Source of the DNA: an uncultured Acidobacteriota bacterium
Lineage (GTDB): Bacteria; Acidobacteriota; Vicinamibacteria; Vicinamibacterales; UBA8438
Assembly (NCBI GenBank): GCA_937888665.1
Contig: CALBET010000031.1
Location: forward strand, 1-7,022
Reading direction: 5' to 3'
DNA length: 7,022 bases
A program made the translations under genes and the position numbers. Under the pieces are notes generated by a model, which saw nothing but the letters and a program-made list of their open reading frames with translations, did not search any database and was not told where the DNA came from. Position 1 is the stretch's first letter; every line of letters begins with the position of its first letter. Shown one piece after another: positions 6,101 through 7,022 of the stretch.

Positions 6101-6646
6101 CTAGAGACTCCCCGGCAAGATGTGGTTGAACTGATAGTCCTGCACGACTGACCCGGCTGCGGCCGAGAATTCGGTCTCGCCCCACTGCTCGACCCCGACA
6201 AACGTCGTCTCCGTCCCGTCCAGAAACTCCCAGCGAATCACGTCCTGTCCGGGGCCCGTGCCGTCGGCCAACATCTGACCGGCATACGAGGCGTCCAGGT
6301 GAAACTCGGTGCCCTCGAAGACGATGCGCTCGGGGGGATCCTCGTGGTCGAGAATGTGCTGCCGTACGTCGCCGGCAATGTCGCCAATGGAGATTTCCCT
6401 GGAGAGCGACCAGGCGCCGTCCGCCCGCTCCAGAAAGCGTTGCTCACCCACCGCGGTGATCTCCCACTCCTCGACGCTGTCGTCCTTGCCCGAGAAGTTG
6501 TACCGGCAATAGCTCGTGACCTGCCAGGTTTGCATGTCGTAGTCGACGAGATAGCCGACCTTGAGTTTCTCCAGCACCAGATCGGCCAAGGGATCCGGCG
6601 CCGCCTCCGTTGTCTTCTTGCCAAACAGCCGATCTCTCAAACCCAT
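6101..6646 (-). CDS. DUF4178/DUF2491-type protein (YjfK-like position)
   Basis: This 181-residue soluble protein has no signal peptide. The region from 28 to 84 fits the DUF4178 pattern: LKVGYLVDYDMQTWQVTSY (28-46), then an EEWEI strand (59-63), RFLER (70-74) and a W-S-L strand. After it come IVFEGTEFHLD (108-118), RWEFLDGTETTFVGVEQWGE (138-157) and the ending HILPG (175-179). It looks all-beta, with many aromatics. E. coli YjfK (DUF2491, about 219 residues) occupies the equivalent slot in the yjf cluster, and the two families may be related; I cannot decide between the names by eye. No catalytic residues stand out, so a binding or scaffolding role in the cytosol is the most that can be said. 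GAG-rich sequence about six bases before ATG is a moderate ribosome-binding site. It may be the first gene of a transcript beginning in the 92-base gap upstream. Confidence 0.75.
   Translation of the reverse strand: MGLRDRLFGKKTTEAAPDPLADLVLEKLKVGYLVDYDMQTWQVTSYCRYNFSGKDDSVEEWEITAVGEQRFLERADGAWSLSREISIGDIAGDVRQHILDHEDPPERIVFEGTEFHLDASYAGQMLADGTGPGQDVIRWEFLDGTETTFVGVEQWGETEFSAAAGSVVQDYQFNHILPGSL
6108..6113 (-). promoter_or_regulatory. Ribosome-binding site that decides the lipoprotein start
   Basis: GGGGAG on the minus strand lies nine bases before ATG at 6098. It supports the 230-residue reading with an N-terminal signal peptide over an upstream start at 6185 in the same frame. It lies inside the last codons of the DUF4178 gene, as is usual for tightly packed operons. 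Confidence 0.75.
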
Positions 6647-6688
6647 GACACGCTCTCATTCGCCTCGTCTCGCCGCATCTCCAGCACG

Positions 6689-6717
6689 ACACTAGCAGGA
6701 AACCATAGGGCCCGCAA
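6689..6717 (-). promoter_or_regulatory. Weak sigma-70-like promoter candidate before the DUF4178 gene
   Basis: On the minus strand, TTGCGG (6717-6712) and TAGTGT (6694-6689) are separated by exactly 17 bases, with the -10 element about 42 bases upstream of the DUF4178 ATG. Each hexamer matches only three of six consensus bases, so this is suggestive at best. If real, it would drive the cluster from DUF4178 onwards. Confidence 0.25.
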
Positions 6718-6727
6718 TTCTCGGGCC
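6709..6727. other. Short perfect GC hairpin after the right-edge membrane gene
   Basis: GGCCCG at 6709-6714 pairs perfectly with CGGGCC at 6722-6727 across a seven-base loop. It lies just downstream of the small membrane gene's TGA (6741-6739) on the minus strand. No U-run follows, so it is not a convincing intrinsic terminator. It overlaps the promoter candidate, so at most one of the two readings is likely to matter. Confidence 0.3.
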
Positions 6728-6738
6728 GGGGCGCGCGG

Positions 6739-7022
6739 TCAGCGACGACGCCCGAGCTCGTCCAGGAAGTCAGGCGCGCGCTCTCTCCGATCTCTACTAC
6801 GGCGAAACAATGCGCGAGTTCCCCACGTCATGAACGCGAACGCCGCGGCCGCAATCGCGAACAGCAGCATCACGGACCCACCGAAGAACAACCACACCCG
6901 GGTCCTCGACATGGCGAGCGCGACGGCAAAGCTGACCCCGATCAGGGTCATCAGGCCTGACAGCCGATGAAACCCAGGGACCTCGTCGAAGTCCACGTTC
7001 TGACGGACCAGCACCAGCGTGA
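6739..7022 (-). CDS. Two-helix membrane protein, probably 5'-truncated by the window edge
   Basis: The frame ends at TGA (6741-6739) and stays open to the right edge. A GTG at 7014 would give 91 residues, but no ribosome-binding site is visible and the frame continues upstream, so this may be only a C-terminal piece. Counting from that GTG, two hydrophobic helices lie at about 17-36 (SGLMTLIGVSFAVALAM) and 40-64 (VWLFFGGSVMLLFAIAAAA), joined by a tight SRTR turn. A strongly basic segment (FRRSRDRRER, 70-79) and a short acidic/basic tail follow. By the positive-inside rule both ends would face the cytosol. I do not recognise a family. It shares strand and spacing with the DUF4178 gene (92 bases downstream) and may be the preceding member of the same cluster, or the end of a larger membrane protein. 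Confidence 0.65.
   Translation of the reverse strand, partial: TLVLVRQNVDFDEVPGFHRLSGLMTLIGVSFAVALAMSRTRVWLFFGGSVMLLFAIAAAAFAFMTWGTRALFRRSRDRRERAPDFLDELGRRR

Noticed and set aside
6099..6185. A 29-codon N-terminal extension of the lipoprotein frame
   Set aside because: It would overlap the DUF4178 gene by 85 bases and bury the signal peptide, while GGGGAG lies nine bases before the internal ATG at 6098.

Overview
The window is GC-rich DNA, apparently from a Gram-negative-type bacterium. It encodes a putative lipoprotein and several envelope proteins. I cannot name the taxon from sequence alone; an environmental Acidobacteriota or Proteobacteria-like lineage is only a guess. Nine genes on the minus strand fill almost everything from the right edge to position 159. 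They are separated by short gaps or overlap, as in an operon read right to left. At the far left, the last codons of an unrelated plus-strand gene end at 104, so the cluster finishes in a convergent junction. No RNA genes, insertion sequences, integrases or CRISPR arrays are visible, and no gene-free stretch reaches 300 bases.

In transcription order the cluster reads: (1) C-terminal part or all of a small two-helix membrane protein, running off the right edge; (2) a DUF4178-type protein; (3) a putative secreted lipoprotein with a Gly/Ser/Arg-rich tail; (4) a DUF350 membrane protein of double length; (5) a membrane-anchored spermidine-synthase-like aminopropyltransferase; (6) a two-helix potassium channel with a cytosolic RCK domain; (7) a small J-domain protein; (8) a DUF2170 (YjfI-like) protein; (9) a PspA/IM30-family (YjfJ-like) coiled-coil protein. 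A near-palindromic hairpin sits between genes 4 and 5. There is a weak promoter candidate before gene 2.

The gene set resembles an expanded form of the E. coli yjfIJKLM-yjfC locus: DUF2170, PspA-like, DUF2491/DUF4178-like, DUF350, DUF1190-like lipoprotein, and an ATP-grasp ligase. Here it carries an aminopropyltransferase, a potassium channel and a J-domain protein, but no ATP-grasp ligase or S-adenosylmethionine decarboxylase is visible. My inference is an envelope-stress or membrane-homeostasis system. A PspA-like scaffold and an integral DUF350 protein would work at the inner membrane, the channel would respond to a cytosolic ligand or redox signal, and the membrane enzyme would make or modify a polyamine-like compound close to the bilayer. 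That joint function is a hypothesis. The individual family calls for genes 5, 6, 7 and 9 are firm, those for genes 2, 4 and 8 are good, and those for genes 1 and 3 are weak.
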